Shown one piece after another: positions 17,651 through 25,115 of a stretch of 64,000 bases of DNA. The translations under genes were made by a program, and so were the position numbers. Below the pieces are notes generated by a model. The model was not told the origin of the DNA and ran no database searches. It saw only the letters and a list, made by a program, of their open reading frames with translations. Each line of letters starts with the position of its first letter. Position 1 is the first letter of the stretch. The DNA comes from Flavobacteriales bacterium (GTDB taxonomy: Bacteria > Bacteroidota > Bacteroidia > Flavobacteriales_F > PHOS-HE28), in assembly GCA_016712535.1 (NCBI GenBank), contig JADJQW010000002.1, positions 310,001 through 374,000 of the forward strand. The letters are read 5' to 3'.

Positions 17651-18364
17651 TCACACCAGCTTGACGCGCTCCTCGGCGATGAGGTCACGGCCCGTGAGCC
17701 GGAGGTAGAGTTGCGCCGTGGCCACCACGTCCTTCCTGCAGTATGCGGCGATGCGCTCCAGGTCCTTGTCCTCGTAATACACGCGGGCCACATCGGCGCC
17801 GGTGATGTCGTCCTTGGGCGTGGGGATGCCGAGGATGTGCGCCAGCAGCGCGAGCGAGGTGTAGGCCTTACGGTCGCCGAAGCTCCAGAGGTTCATGGTG
17901 TCCACATGACCTACTTCCCAGGGCTTGAGGCCACCGATGTCGAGGATGCGCGGCACTGGGATGCGATTGATGATGCAGCGCCGTGCGATCCACGGGAAGT
18001 CGAACTCCTTGCCATTGTGCGCGCAGAGCCAATGGTCGTCGGTGCGGTAATGGCGGTCGAGCAGCTCGGCGAATCGCGTGAGCAGGTCGTATTCGTTGTG
18101 GCCATGGTAGGAGGTCACGCGCAGGTGCCAGGCATCGGCCTCTTTGTGCAGGCTGCCCGCGCCGATGCAGATGATCCTGCCGAACTCCGCAAGGATGCCC
18201 CCCTTCTCGCCCCAGATCTGCTCAGCGGTCTTGCCATCGCGTTCCTGCTCGTAGCGGGTCTTGTCGGCGAATAGCTGCGCGGTGCGCGGATCGAGGTCGG
18301 CCCAGTGGTAGGTCTGCGGCACGGTCTCGATGTCGAGGAAGAGGAGCTTGCTGAGGTCGCGCAT
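17651..18364 (-). CDS. 3'-5' exonuclease, PolB exonuclease-like (DnaQ fold)
   Basis: 237 residues matching the Bacteroidota 3'-5' exonuclease family related to the proofreading domain of family B DNA polymerases (DNA_pol_B_exo2 type). The metal-binding motifs are visible: FLDIETVP near residue 10 (motif I), LCAHNGKEFDFPW (motif II) and YCRKDVVAT (motif III, YxxxD). It is a stand-alone nuclease domain without polymerase, presumably acting on DNA 3' ends in repair or editing; the cellular role is not established for this family. It is convergent with the family-2 glycosyltransferase (7 nt between stops) and followed upstream by a 109-bp spacer carrying a GTTG-rich low-complexity tract. Confidence 0.85.
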   Translation of the reverse strand: MRDLSKLLFLDIETVPQTYHWADLDPRTAQLFADKTRYEQERDGKTAEQIWGEKGGILAEFGRIICIGAGSLHKEADAWHLRVTSYHGHNEYDLLTRFAELLDRHYRTDDHWLCAHNGKEFDFPWIARRCIINRIPVPRILDIGGLKPWEVGHVDTMNLWSFGDRKAYTSLALLAHILGIPTPKDDITGADVARVYYEDKDLERIAAYCRKDVVATAQLYLRLTGRDLIAEERVKLV

Positions 18365-18370
18365 GGTGAA

Positions 18371-18385
18371 GCAGGTTGTGGGTTG
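18371..18385. repeat. 15-bp intergenic direct repeat, copy 1
   Basis: GCAGGTTGTGGGTTG here is identical to 18883-18897. It is part of a GTTG-rich low-complexity tract (18371-18412) upstream of the exonuclease gene. Confidence 0.5.
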
Positions 18386-18473
18386 AAGGTTGAGCGGGTT
18401 GAGGATTGGTGAAGATCGGAGATCCGGGCAACCTGCGGCACCCAGCCTTCATGGGTTCAGCCTGCAGCCGAGC

Positions 18474-18878
18474 CTACTCGATCATCACTCCTCTCACCCC
18501 CATCAGCGGCAGATTGGTGAAGTTCGCCTCGTCGATGCTGCCCGCGAGGAAGATGTATTTCTTGTCGTGCAGCTCACGACCGATGTAGAAGCTGAGCCAG
18601 TACTGGTTGCTCAGGGCGAAGACCTCTTCCACGATCCGCTCGATGCGCGCCCAGCTCTTGGGGCCGAGCACCTCCAAGTGGTGGCGCATCTCGCTGGTCT
18701 TGCGCTCCTCGCCTTCGATCTCGCCGTAGCCGCGCGAGCTGATGAGCACGTTCTCCAGCGTTTCGTCGCGCCGGTTGATCAGGTACACGTACCAGGCCGG
18801 TGCGCCTTCTTCATCGGATTCGCGCACCACGGCCATGGCTACGCCTTCGACCTTCGGCGGCACGATGTCTTTCCTCAA
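18474..18878 (-). CDS. Conserved Bacteroidota hypothetical protein
   Basis: About 134 residues. The core KDIVPPKVEGVAMAVVRE, the SSRGYGEIEGEERKTS block, FALSNQYWLSFYIGREL and the ending PLMGVRGVMI correspond to a small protein widely found in Bacteroidota and sometimes mislabelled as a phenylalanyl-tRNA synthetase subunit; no function is known. There is no ATG at a suitable place: I chose the TTG at 18878, which begins just before the conserved LRKDI. A longer frame with TTG at 18917 would read through a dispersed intergenic repeat and is unlikely, while an ATG at 18836 would cut into conserved sequence. It looks soluble and cytoplasmic. Confidence 0.7.
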   Translation of the reverse strand: MRKDIVPPKVEGVAMAVVRESDEEGAPAWYVYLINRRDETLENVLISSRGYGEIEGEERKTSEMRHHLEVLGPKSWARIERIVEEVFALSNQYWLSFYIGRELHDKKYIFLAGSIDEANFTNLPLMGVRGVMIE

Positions 18879-18882
18879 AGCG

Positions 18883-18920
18883 GCAGGTTGTGGGTTGTTG
18901 CTTCGCTTCGCTCGCAATGA
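18883..18920. repeat. Intergenic repeat: 15-bp direct repeat copy 2 plus GCGAGCGAAGCGAAGC-type palindromic motif
   Basis: 18883-18897 repeats 18371-18385 exactly. It is followed at 18898-18920 by a motif whose minus strand begins TCATTGCGAGCGAAGCGAAG, a sequence type known as a dispersed short repeat in many unrelated bacterial genomes. It sits directly before the start of the small conserved protein. Confidence 0.45.
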
Positions 18921-18938
18921 CCGGTGGGAGGTCGGGCC

Positions 18939-20105
18939 TCAGCTGGTGCGTGAAGCCAGTTCCCGCGCAATGGCGATCCACTTGAACACATCCGTGGGGT
19001 GGCCCGTGGCGTTCACCTCCTCGCGTTTCATGCCGGTGCGGACTAAGACCAAGCGCTCATGCGGGATTACCACCACGTACTCGCCGTGGAAGCCTCGGCA
19101 ATAGTGGATGGGCATGCCATCGAGCTCGGCAAGCCACCAGAAGTAGCCGTAACGCGCGTTAGGCGCGCCTTTGTCCATGAGGCGTGCGGGGGTGATGCTC
19201 GCCTCCCAATATTCGCGCGGCACGATCTGTTGCCCGCGCCACATGCCGCTATCGAGGTAGAGCTGCCCGATGCGGCCGAAGTCGCGCGCGGTGGCATAGA
19301 GGCAGCAGAAGGCCTTGAAGTCGCCGTCCTCGCGGTCCTTGCCCCAATAGGCATCGTGCTCGCAGCCGAGCGGCCCCCATACCTTCTCGCGCACCAGTTC
19401 ATCGAGCGGCCTTCCGTAAACGGCCTCGAGCACCTCGGCCATGATCTGCGTGGCGCCGCTGATGTAATCGAGCTCCTTGCCCGGCTCATCGCGGCAGGGC
19501 TGGGTGAGCGCGAGCTCACGCACATTCGTTCCATAGTAGCCTTTGGCGTTGTCGCTGAAGGGGTCGGCGCCGCTCTCGCTCCAGTCGAGGCCGGTGCTCA
19601 TGGTGAGCACATGATGCAGGTTGATGCGCGCATGGCAGCTGTCCGCGAATTCCGGGAGGAAATCGCTCACCGGCTGGAACACGCTCTTGATGCGGCCTTC
19701 CCCCATGGCGATGCCGGTGAGCACGCTGATGTAGCTCTTGGCCACGCTGAAGCTGTTGCTCACGCTGTCGGCGTCCCAGCCGTTCCAGTATTGCTCGAAG
19801 ATCAGGCTGTCGTGCTGCCACACGGCGAAGCCCACGCTGTGCAGGTCGGTGATCTCCTTCTCCTGCTCAGCGCTCAGTTTCAACTGCCCGGAGCGCGAAC
19901 CCTGAGGCCAAGGCTGCGGATTGGTGGCCGGTATGGTGGAGTAGGGGAAGAAGTCGCGGTCGTCGATCTCCGGGCTGGTGCGGCCGATGAGGTAGGTGTA
20001 TCGCACGCCGCGCACCAAGTGGTTGTTGCCGGTGGCATAGGCGAGGGCGATCAGCAGCGCGACGATGCCGATGAGCCAGAGGAGGAACTTCTTGAAGAAT
20101 CGCAT
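18939..20105 (-). CDS. Serine hydrolase, class C beta-lactamase / penicillin-binding-protein fold
   Basis: 388 residues with an N-terminal membrane segment (about 8-24, uncleaved anchor or signal), followed by a beta-lactamase-type domain. The catalytic SVAK (S120, K123) and YIS (Y214) motifs are present, and GFHGEYVVV near the C-terminus corresponds to the third active-site strand. Proteins of this kind are periplasmic or outer-surface esterases, peptidases or carboxypeptidases; antibiotic hydrolysis is not implied. The ATG at 20105 precedes the membrane anchor directly and lies 14 nt after a TACCTTCG promoter element, which rules against the longer frame from 20183. It is divergent from the BNR-repeat gene. 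Confidence 0.85.
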   Translation of the reverse strand: MRFFKKFLLWLIGIVALLIALAYATGNNHLVRGVRYTYLIGRTSPEIDDRDFFPYSTIPATNPQPWPQGSRSGQLKLSAEQEKEITDLHSVGFAVWQHDSLIFEQYWNGWDADSVSNSFSVAKSYISVLTGIAMGEGRIKSVFQPVSDFLPEFADSCHARINLHHVLTMSTGLDWSESGADPFSDNAKGYYGTNVRELALTQPCRDEPGKELDYISGATQIMAEVLEAVYGRPLDELVREKVWGPLGCEHDAYWGKDREDGDFKAFCCLYATARDFGRIGQLYLDSGMWRGQQIVPREYWEASITPARLMDKGAPNARYGYFWWLAELDGMPIHYCRGFHGEYVVVIPHERLVLVRTGMKREEVNATGHPTDVFKWIAIARELASRTS

Positions 20106-20119
20106 GATGAAGTGTTGCG

Positions 20120-20127
20120 CGAAGGTA
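20120..20127 (-). promoter_or_regulatory. -7 promoter element of the serine hydrolase
   Basis: Minus-strand TACCTTCG ends 14 nt before the ATG at 20105. It forms a divergent pair with 20196-20203. Confidence 0.5.
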
Positions 20128-20195
20128 CCGACGGCGGTTCTGCGGTTGAGCGCAGTGCCAAGCTTGATCGCCGGGACGACCAATGGCGGAGCGCT

Positions 20196-20203
20196 TACCT
20201 TCG
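20196..20203 (+). promoter_or_regulatory. -7 promoter element of the BNR-repeat gene
   Basis: TACCTTCG ends 21 nt before the ATG at 20225 and supports that start over the upstream ATG at 20183. Confidence 0.5.
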
Positions 20204-20224
20204 GAAATATTCTCGGGCTACAGC

Positions 20225-22846
20225 ATGTCCTCCGCTAGATCCACCGCATACCGCGCTTCCGGGACCCTGTTCAGTGCTCTGCTGCCTGCATTGGCCATCG
20301 CACAGTACCCCCCAGCCATGGATGGGCCTTCGTTCCATGAGTTGAAGGAGCGATTCAACACGATGTTCGCCGAACAACCAGCGCCAGCACGAGCGGGCTT
20401 CAAGCGCTTCAAGCGATGGGAATGGTATTGGGAGCCCCGCGTGCTTCCAGGCGGGCGCTTCCCGGGGGCTGATGCGCTATTGCAGGCGACCACGGAATAC
20501 CGCAGGCAGCAGGCCCGTTCACGTGTCGGGCGGCCGAAGAACGCATCGAATTGGATGGAGGTGGGGCCAACGACTTTCGAATTCGCAGGATTCGGAGGGA
20601 TCGGGCGCGTGAACTGCATGGCGTTCCATCCTTCGGAACCGCTCACCTTCTGGGTGGGCACCCCGGCCGGCGGAATCTGGCGCACCACCGATGGCGGGGG
20701 ATCCTGGTCCACCACCACCGATGAGCTTCCGGTGCTCGGCGTGAGCGATATCGCAATAGATCCCAGCAACCCGGATGTCCTCTACATCGCGACGGGCGAC
20801 GCCGAGACGGCTTTGGTCGTGCCATCGAGCACCAAGAGCATCGGTGTGATGAAGAGCACGGATGGCGGGGAAACGTGGAGCACCACGGGGCTCACCATGG
20901 AGGTGTCCGCGCAAAAGCTCATCGGGCGATTGTTGATTCACCCGGATGACCCGGAGGTGCTATGGGCCGCAGCTTCGGATGGCGTGTGGCGCACCACGAA
21001 CGGTGGCCAGACTTGGACGAACATGATCGGCGGGTGGTTCATCGATATGGAATTGCAGCCCGGAACCCCGAATGTGATCCTCGCTTCGACCTTGAGCAAT
21101 ACAGGAAACGCCCAGATCATGAGATCAGCCGATGGCGGCCTCACGTGGAGCACTATCACGGCATTCCAAGGCGTGAACCGCATTGCGCTTGGCGTGAGCC
21201 CAGCGGCGCCGGGCCTTGTGATGGCCGTGTGCGCGGACACCTACGGCCTGGGTGGCCTTGAAGGCGTGTACGTATCCAACAACGGCGGACAAAGCTTCGT
21301 GCAGACCGTTGATGGCGATTGCTTCAACAACATGCTCATCCGGACGAACGATGCGAGCGGATGCGGGGGACAGGGCGTGTTCGACCTGGCCTGCGGGATC
21401 AGTCCGGTGAATGCCAGCGAACGCTGGATCGGCGGCGTCAATCTGTGGCTGACGACGGATGCGGGAGCGAGCTGGAACCTGAATTCCATGTGGACGACCA
21501 ATCCGATGCACAATCCGGATGGCATTCCCTTCCTGCATTCAGACAAGCACGCGGTGAAGCATCATCCGCTCGCGCCGAATGTGGTGTATGCCGCCTCTGA
21601 TGGAGGAATCCACGTCACCAACAACCTCGGCGCAACGTGGTACGATCGGACACCAGGTCTCGGGATCAGCCAGATGTATAAGGTGGGCGTCAGCGCGACA
21701 GCACCAGAGGTGATGCTGTGCGGGCTGCAGGACAATGGGCTGAAGCAGCTTGACGAAGACGTTTGGCGCGAGATCATGCCCGGCGACAACATGGAGTGCA
21801 TCATCGACCCGGTGGAGCAGCAGGTGCAATACTCTTGCGCGCTCACAGGCCTGCTTTACCGCACCACTGACGATTGGTCCAACCGCACGCTCATCGCCGA
21901 CAACATCCCGGGGTTCACCGCATACACGCAGCAATACGGCTTTGGGCCGGGTGCGTGGGTGACGCCGGTTGCGATGGATCCGCAGGACAATCAGGTGCTC
22001 TACATCGGATTCAAGCAGCTATGGCGCAGCACCAACCGCGGCGATGGCTGGAGCCTTGTGCCGGGACTTCAAACGGGATCGCACTTGCGGCATCTGGCGA
22101 TAGCACCTTCCGACCCGCAGATGATCTATGCCGCTACGTACGACACCCTGTTCAAGCGTACAGGCTCGGATTGGAGCGCCATTCCGGTCGGCATGATCAC
22201 CGGGAGCCCGTCGAATGCGATCTCCGGGATCGCCGTTAGCGACATCGATCCGCAGCGTTCGTGGGTCGTGATCAGTGGTTACGATGCGCAGCGCAAGGTG
22301 TACACATCGGATAACGGGGGGGCGTCTTGGGTGAGCATGACCGGCACACTGCCCAACGTCCCCGTGAATTGCATTGCGCATGAGCCGGGCACTTCCGGTT
22401 CGCTCTATATCGGCACCGACATCGGCGTGTTCCAGTGGTCGGAGGCCGAAGGCGATTGGCAACCTTTCGACAACGGCCTGCCCAATGTGCAGGTGAACGA
22501 CCTCGAGATCGCTCCGGCCAACGGCACCATCGTAGCGGCCACCTTCGGACGCGGGCTCTGGCGCTCGAATCTGGCTTCGTGGGTGAGCGCTCCGGATGCC
22601 GATGATCGTGAAGCGGGATTCACCGTGGCGCCGAACCCGGTCCAGGATGCGGTCACGATCACGCTGCGAAGGCCGCAACAAGCCCGGATGGAAGTCCTCA
22701 ATGCGTTGGGAGAATGCGTTTCTGCTCATGCCTTAACGGGCACCTCGGTGGTGATCGACCTTGGGCAACTCGGTCCCGGCACTTACCTGATCAGGATGCA
22801 TGGCGCTTCGGATGCCGGATGCGCCAAGCTGATGGTGGTGCGCTGA
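20225..22846 (+). CDS. Secreted BNR/Asp-box repeat protein with T9SS type A sorting domain
   Basis: 873 residues. The start at 20225 gives a signal peptide (charged N-terminus, then GTLFSALLPALAIAQ). At least eight Asp-box-like turns are visible (TTDGGGSW, STDGGETW, TTNGGQTW, SADGGLTW, SNNGGQSF, TTDAGASW, SDNGGASW among others), so the body is a sortilin/sialidase-type beta-propeller. Sialidase activity should not be assumed: Asp boxes are structural. The last 80 residues, beginning GFTVAPNPVQDAVTI and ending with a YLIRMHG strand and basic terminus, are a T9SS type A sorting domain, so the protein crosses the outer membrane and is released or attached to the surface. Its role is unknown. Confidence 0.85.
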   Translation: MSSARSTAYRASGTLFSALLPALAIAQYPPAMDGPSFHELKERFNTMFAEQPAPARAGFKRFKRWEWYWEPRVLPGGRFPGADALLQATTEYRRQQARSRVGRPKNASNWMEVGPTTFEFAGFGGIGRVNCMAFHPSEPLTFWVGTPAGGIWRTTDGGGSWSTTTDELPVLGVSDIAIDPSNPDVLYIATGDAETALVVPSSTKSIGVMKSTDGGETWSTTGLTMEVSAQKLIGRLLIHPDDPEVLWAAASDGVWRTTNGGQTWTNMIGGWFIDMELQPGTPNVILASTLSNTGNAQIMRSADGGLTWSTITAFQGVNRIALGVSPAAPGLVMAVCADTYGLGGLEGVYVSNNGGQSFVQTVDGDCFNNMLIRTNDASGCGGQGVFDLACGISPVNASERWIGGVNLWLTTDAGASWNLNSMWTTNPMHNPDGIPFLHSDKHAVKHHPLAPNVVYAASDGGIHVTNNLGATWYDRTPGLGISQMYKVGVSATAPEVMLCGLQDNGLKQLDEDVWREIMPGDNMECIIDPVEQQVQYSCALTGLLYRTTDDWSNRTLIADNIPGFTAYTQQYGFGPGAWVTPVAMDPQDNQVLYIGFKQLWRSTNRGDGWSLVPGLQTGSHLRHLAIAPSDPQMIYAATYDTLFKRTGSDWSAIPVGMITGSPSNAISGIAVSDIDPQRSWVVISGYDAQRKVYTSDNGGASWVSMTGTLPNVPVNCIAHEPGTSGSLYIGTDIGVFQWSEAEGDWQPFDNGLPNVQVNDLEIAPANGTIVAATFGRGLWRSNLASWVSAPDADDREAGFTVAPNPVQDAVTITLRRPQQARMEVLNALGECVSAHALTGTSVVIDLGQLGPGTYLIRMHGASDAGCAKLMVVR

Positions 22847-22849
22847 GGC

Positions 22850-23563
22850 TTATACGCCGAGGCTGACCAGCTCCGCATCGAACAGATCCGCGATCTCCAG
22901 CCGCAGCCTCTTCTTCACCTCTTCTATGTCCACCACGCCGCCCAGCTCGGCCGCCATGCTCGTAACGCCTTTGTCCACGATGCCGCAGGGCACGATGTTC
23001 TGGAAATAGCTCAGGTCCGTGTTCACGTTGAAGGCGAATCCGTGCATGGTCACCCATCGGCTGGCGCGGATGCCGAAGGCGCAGATCTTCCGGGCCTTGG
23101 CGGGATCGTTCCAGTCCAGCCAAACGCCCGTCAAGCCTTCGATCCTGCCGGCTTTGATGCCATACGCTTCGAGTGTGCCGATGATGGCCTCCTCCAGCGT
23201 GCGCAGGTAGCGGTGGATGTCGGTAAAGTGGTGGTCGAGGTCGAAGATGGGGTAGCCCACGATCTGCCCCGGGCCATGGTAGGTGATGTCGCCGCCGCGA
23301 TCGATGGGAAAGAACTGCACCCCGCGCTCGCGCAAGCCCTGCTCATTCAGCAACAGGTGGCTTTGCTTGCCGCTCTTGCCCAGGGTGTACACGTGTTTGT
23401 GCTCGCAGAAGAGGAGATGGTCCTCGGTGAGCAGTTGCTCATTCTCGGGCAGTGACCGATTGGCGATCTTCCGTTCGATGGTCTCCTTGAAGAGGCGCGT
23501 CTGCAGGTCCCACGCGGTGGCGTAGTCGATGAGGCCGAGGTCGTGGAAGCGGATCTGTCTCAT
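22850..23563 (-). CDS. lipB: Lipoyl(octanoyl) transferase
   Basis: LipB moves an octanoyl group from acyl carrier protein onto the lipoyl domains of 2-oxoacid dehydrogenases and the glycine cleavage system. The 237-residue protein has the family signature RGGDITYHGPGQ, the lysine-containing KICAFGIRASRWVTMHGFA block and the PCGI cysteine that forms the acyl-enzyme. The start at 23563 (MRQIRFHDLG) is preferred over 23593, which would add residues outside the usual family length. It is convergent with the BNR gene (3 nt between stops), and upstream it borders the inverted repeat framing the GxxExxY gene. No lipA is in the window. Confidence 0.95.
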   Translation of the reverse strand: MRQIRFHDLGLIDYATAWDLQTRLFKETIERKIANRSLPENEQLLTEDHLLFCEHKHVYTLGKSGKQSHLLLNEQGLRERGVQFFPIDRGGDITYHGPGQIVGYPIFDLDHHFTDIHRYLRTLEEAIIGTLEAYGIKAGRIEGLTGVWLDWNDPAKARKICAFGIRASRWVTMHGFAFNVNTDLSYFQNIVPCGIVDKGVTSMAAELGGVVDIEEVKKRLRLEIADLFDAELVSLGV

Positions 23564-23570
23564 CGAATTG

Positions 23571-23597
23571 GCCGCAGAGGCGCGGAGGCGCAAAGAA
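23571..23597 (+). repeat. Inverted repeat arm, left of the GxxExxY gene
   Basis: This 27-bp arm agrees at 25 of 27 positions with the reverse complement of 24003-24029. Both arms contain GCCGCAGAGGCGC followed by a second GAGGCGCA, i.e. short GCAGAGGC-type tandem repeats. Confidence 0.75.
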
Positions 23598-23608
23598 GAA
23601 AAGGGAAT

Positions 23609-23995
23609 TCAAGGTTCATTGAGACCATTGACAACGCGGTGCACACCATCCTTCACGACGGCTTCGTTAAAGTTGATGAGCAATCCGAGTTTGCAGTCGG
23701 TGAGCTTCAAGTAGCCCAGCAATTGCGCGCGGTGGACCTCTTGCACAATTTCGACCGCTTTGATTTCCACGATGATGCGCTGATCTACCCAAAGATCGAG
23801 TCGGAATCCCAAGTCGAGCTTCTCTCCTTTGTAGCGGACTGGCAAGGCGTGCTGCTGAAGGAATGGGATACCTGCCTCGCGAAGCTCGCGCGCTAAGCAA
23901 TGCTCATAAACGCTTTCAAGCAGCCCTGGCCCGAGCTCTCGATGCACCTCAATGGCAGCTCCGATAATGATTCCAGAAAGCTCCCGGTACAGCAT
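23609..23995 (-). CDS. GxxExxY family protein
   Basis: 128 residues. GPGLLESVYEHCL is the GxxExxY motif that names the family. The downstream DLWVDQRIIVEIKAV segment has the Asp...Glu-x-Lys spacing of PD-(D/E)XK nucleases, so a nuclease-like fold is plausible, but activity and role are unknown. The ATG at 23995 matches the family N-terminus (YRELSGIIIGAAIEVHREL); the longer frame would start inside the right repeat. The gene is enclosed by near-identical inverted repeats, which suggests it travels as a small cassette. Its leader and presumably its promoter lie within the right repeat arm. It separates lipB from the isomerase gene. Confidence 0.85.
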   Translation of the reverse strand: MLYRELSGIIIGAAIEVHRELGPGLLESVYEHCLARELREAGIPFLQQHALPVRYKGEKLDLGFRLDLWVDQRIIVEIKAVEIVQEVHRAQLLGYLKLTDCKLGLLINFNEAVVKDGVHRVVNGLNEP

Positions 23996-24002
23996 ACTTG
24001 GA

Positions 24003-24029
24003 TTCTCTGCGCCTCTGCGCCTCTGCGGC
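24003..24029 (-). repeat. Inverted repeat arm, right of the GxxExxY gene
   Basis: Partner of 23571-23597 (25/27 identical when inverted). It begins 7 nt upstream of the GxxExxY start codon. Confidence 0.75.
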
Positions 24030-24034
24030 AATGA

Positions 24035-25021
24035 CTACTTCACCTCGGCCAGCTTCCCTTTCAGCATGTTGATCACCGCGATCTCGCTGGGGTCAACGCC
24101 CTTCTTCTCCGCCCAGTAGAAGCTCACCCAGTCGCCAAGGTTGATCAGGTACAGCTGCCGCGCGAAGGCGGTATCGCCCTGGCTCCACACGTCGTGGATA
24201 TGCGGCGTGTGCCTGCGGAACACCTCCTTGTTGATCTCCATGCGGATCTGGCTGCGCTCATGGTCCTCCTTATGGCGGAAGATCACCACCGCGATATCGT
24301 CCTTGCCGCCGGCCCACCCCACCAGTTCATTGTGGTTCATCTCCGGGATGGCGTGGTGCCAGCAGAGCTCTTTGCTGTTCTCGTTCACCTGTTGGCGGAA
24401 GCGGATGCTCACGGCCTCGGTGCTGGCCTCGCTGTAGATCACCAGGCGCTTGCCCACCAGCTTCTCCGTGAGCTCCTGCGCGGCCTTCTTGATGTCCTCC
24501 TTCTCCTGCTCCAGCATGTTCGCGGCGGTCTTGATCGCGCCTTCGAAGCCGTCGCCGATGATGCCGAAGTGGTGCAGCACATAGAACTGCTGCACCAGTG
24601 AGTAGGCCAGCATGGTGCGCGGTGGATTGCCCCCGGGGATCACGATGTGGTCAAGGCCCTTCGCTTTGGCCATCTCGAGCATGGCGCCGCCACTGGTCAC
24701 CACGCATACCCGGGCGCCCTTGCTCAGCGCCTGCTCCATGGCGGCGATGGTCTCTTCCGTGTTGCCGCTGTAGCTGCAGGCGATCACCAGGCTCTTATGG
24801 TTCACATAGCCCGGCAGGTAGTAGTTGTTATAGACCTCGATGGGGCACTTGGCCTCCTTATGCACCAGTTGGGCGGCGATCCTTCCGCCGATGCCGCTGC
24901 CTCCGAGGCCCGTGACCACTACGTTCGCGTAAGGGCCGCCGGGGGCTTTCAATTGGGCTTTGCGGCCAATCTCCAGGGCTTCCTTCAATTGTTTGGGAAA
25001 AGCGTCGATGAGGTGTTGCAT
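24035..25021 (-). CDS. Bifunctional phosphoglucose/phosphomannose isomerase family protein
   Basis: 328 residues made of two SIS domains. GLGGSGIGG (sugar-phosphate loop), SYSGNTEET and the C-terminal ELCWHHAIPEMNHNELVGW block, with the Glu/His residues used for ring opening and isomerisation, are characteristic. The enzyme interconverts glucose-6-phosphate, fructose-6-phosphate and possibly mannose-6-phosphate in the cytoplasm, linking glycolysis to mannose-based sugar nucleotides, which is of interest beside many glycosylation genes. The start at 25021 fits the family and follows a TAATTTCG promoter element by 18 nt; the longer frame from 25123 would cross the promoters. Confidence 0.9.
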   Translation of the reverse strand: MQHLIDAFPKQLKEALEIGRKAQLKAPGGPYANVVVTGLGGSGIGGRIAAQLVHKEAKCPIEVYNNYYLPGYVNHKSLVIACSYSGNTEETIAAMEQALSKGARVCVVTSGGAMLEMAKAKGLDHIVIPGGNPPRTMLAYSLVQQFYVLHHFGIIGDGFEGAIKTAANMLEQEKEDIKKAAQELTEKLVGKRLVIYSEASTEAVSIRFRQQVNENSKELCWHHAIPEMNHNELVGWAGGKDDIAVVIFRHKEDHERSQIRMEINKEVFRRHTPHIHDVWSQGDTAFARQLYLINLGDWVSFYWAEKKGVDPSEIAVINMLKGKLAEVK

Positions 25022-25039
25022 GTGCTGATGAATGCGGGC

Positions 25040-25047
25040 CGAAATTA
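25040..25047 (-). promoter_or_regulatory. -7 promoter element of the isomerase gene
   Basis: Minus-strand TAATTTCG, 18 nt before the ATG at 25021; divergent with 25088-25095. Confidence 0.5.
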
Positions 25048-25087
25048 GATCCGCTCCTACGCTTCTGTAGCGGGCCGGGTTGCCGGA

Positions 25088-25095
25088 TACCTTCG
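25088..25095 (+). promoter_or_regulatory. -7 promoter element of lysS
   Basis: TACCTTCG, 20 nt before the ATG at 25116. Confidence 0.5.
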
Positions 25096-25115
25096 CCGCC
25101 TGTTCTAAGCAGACC

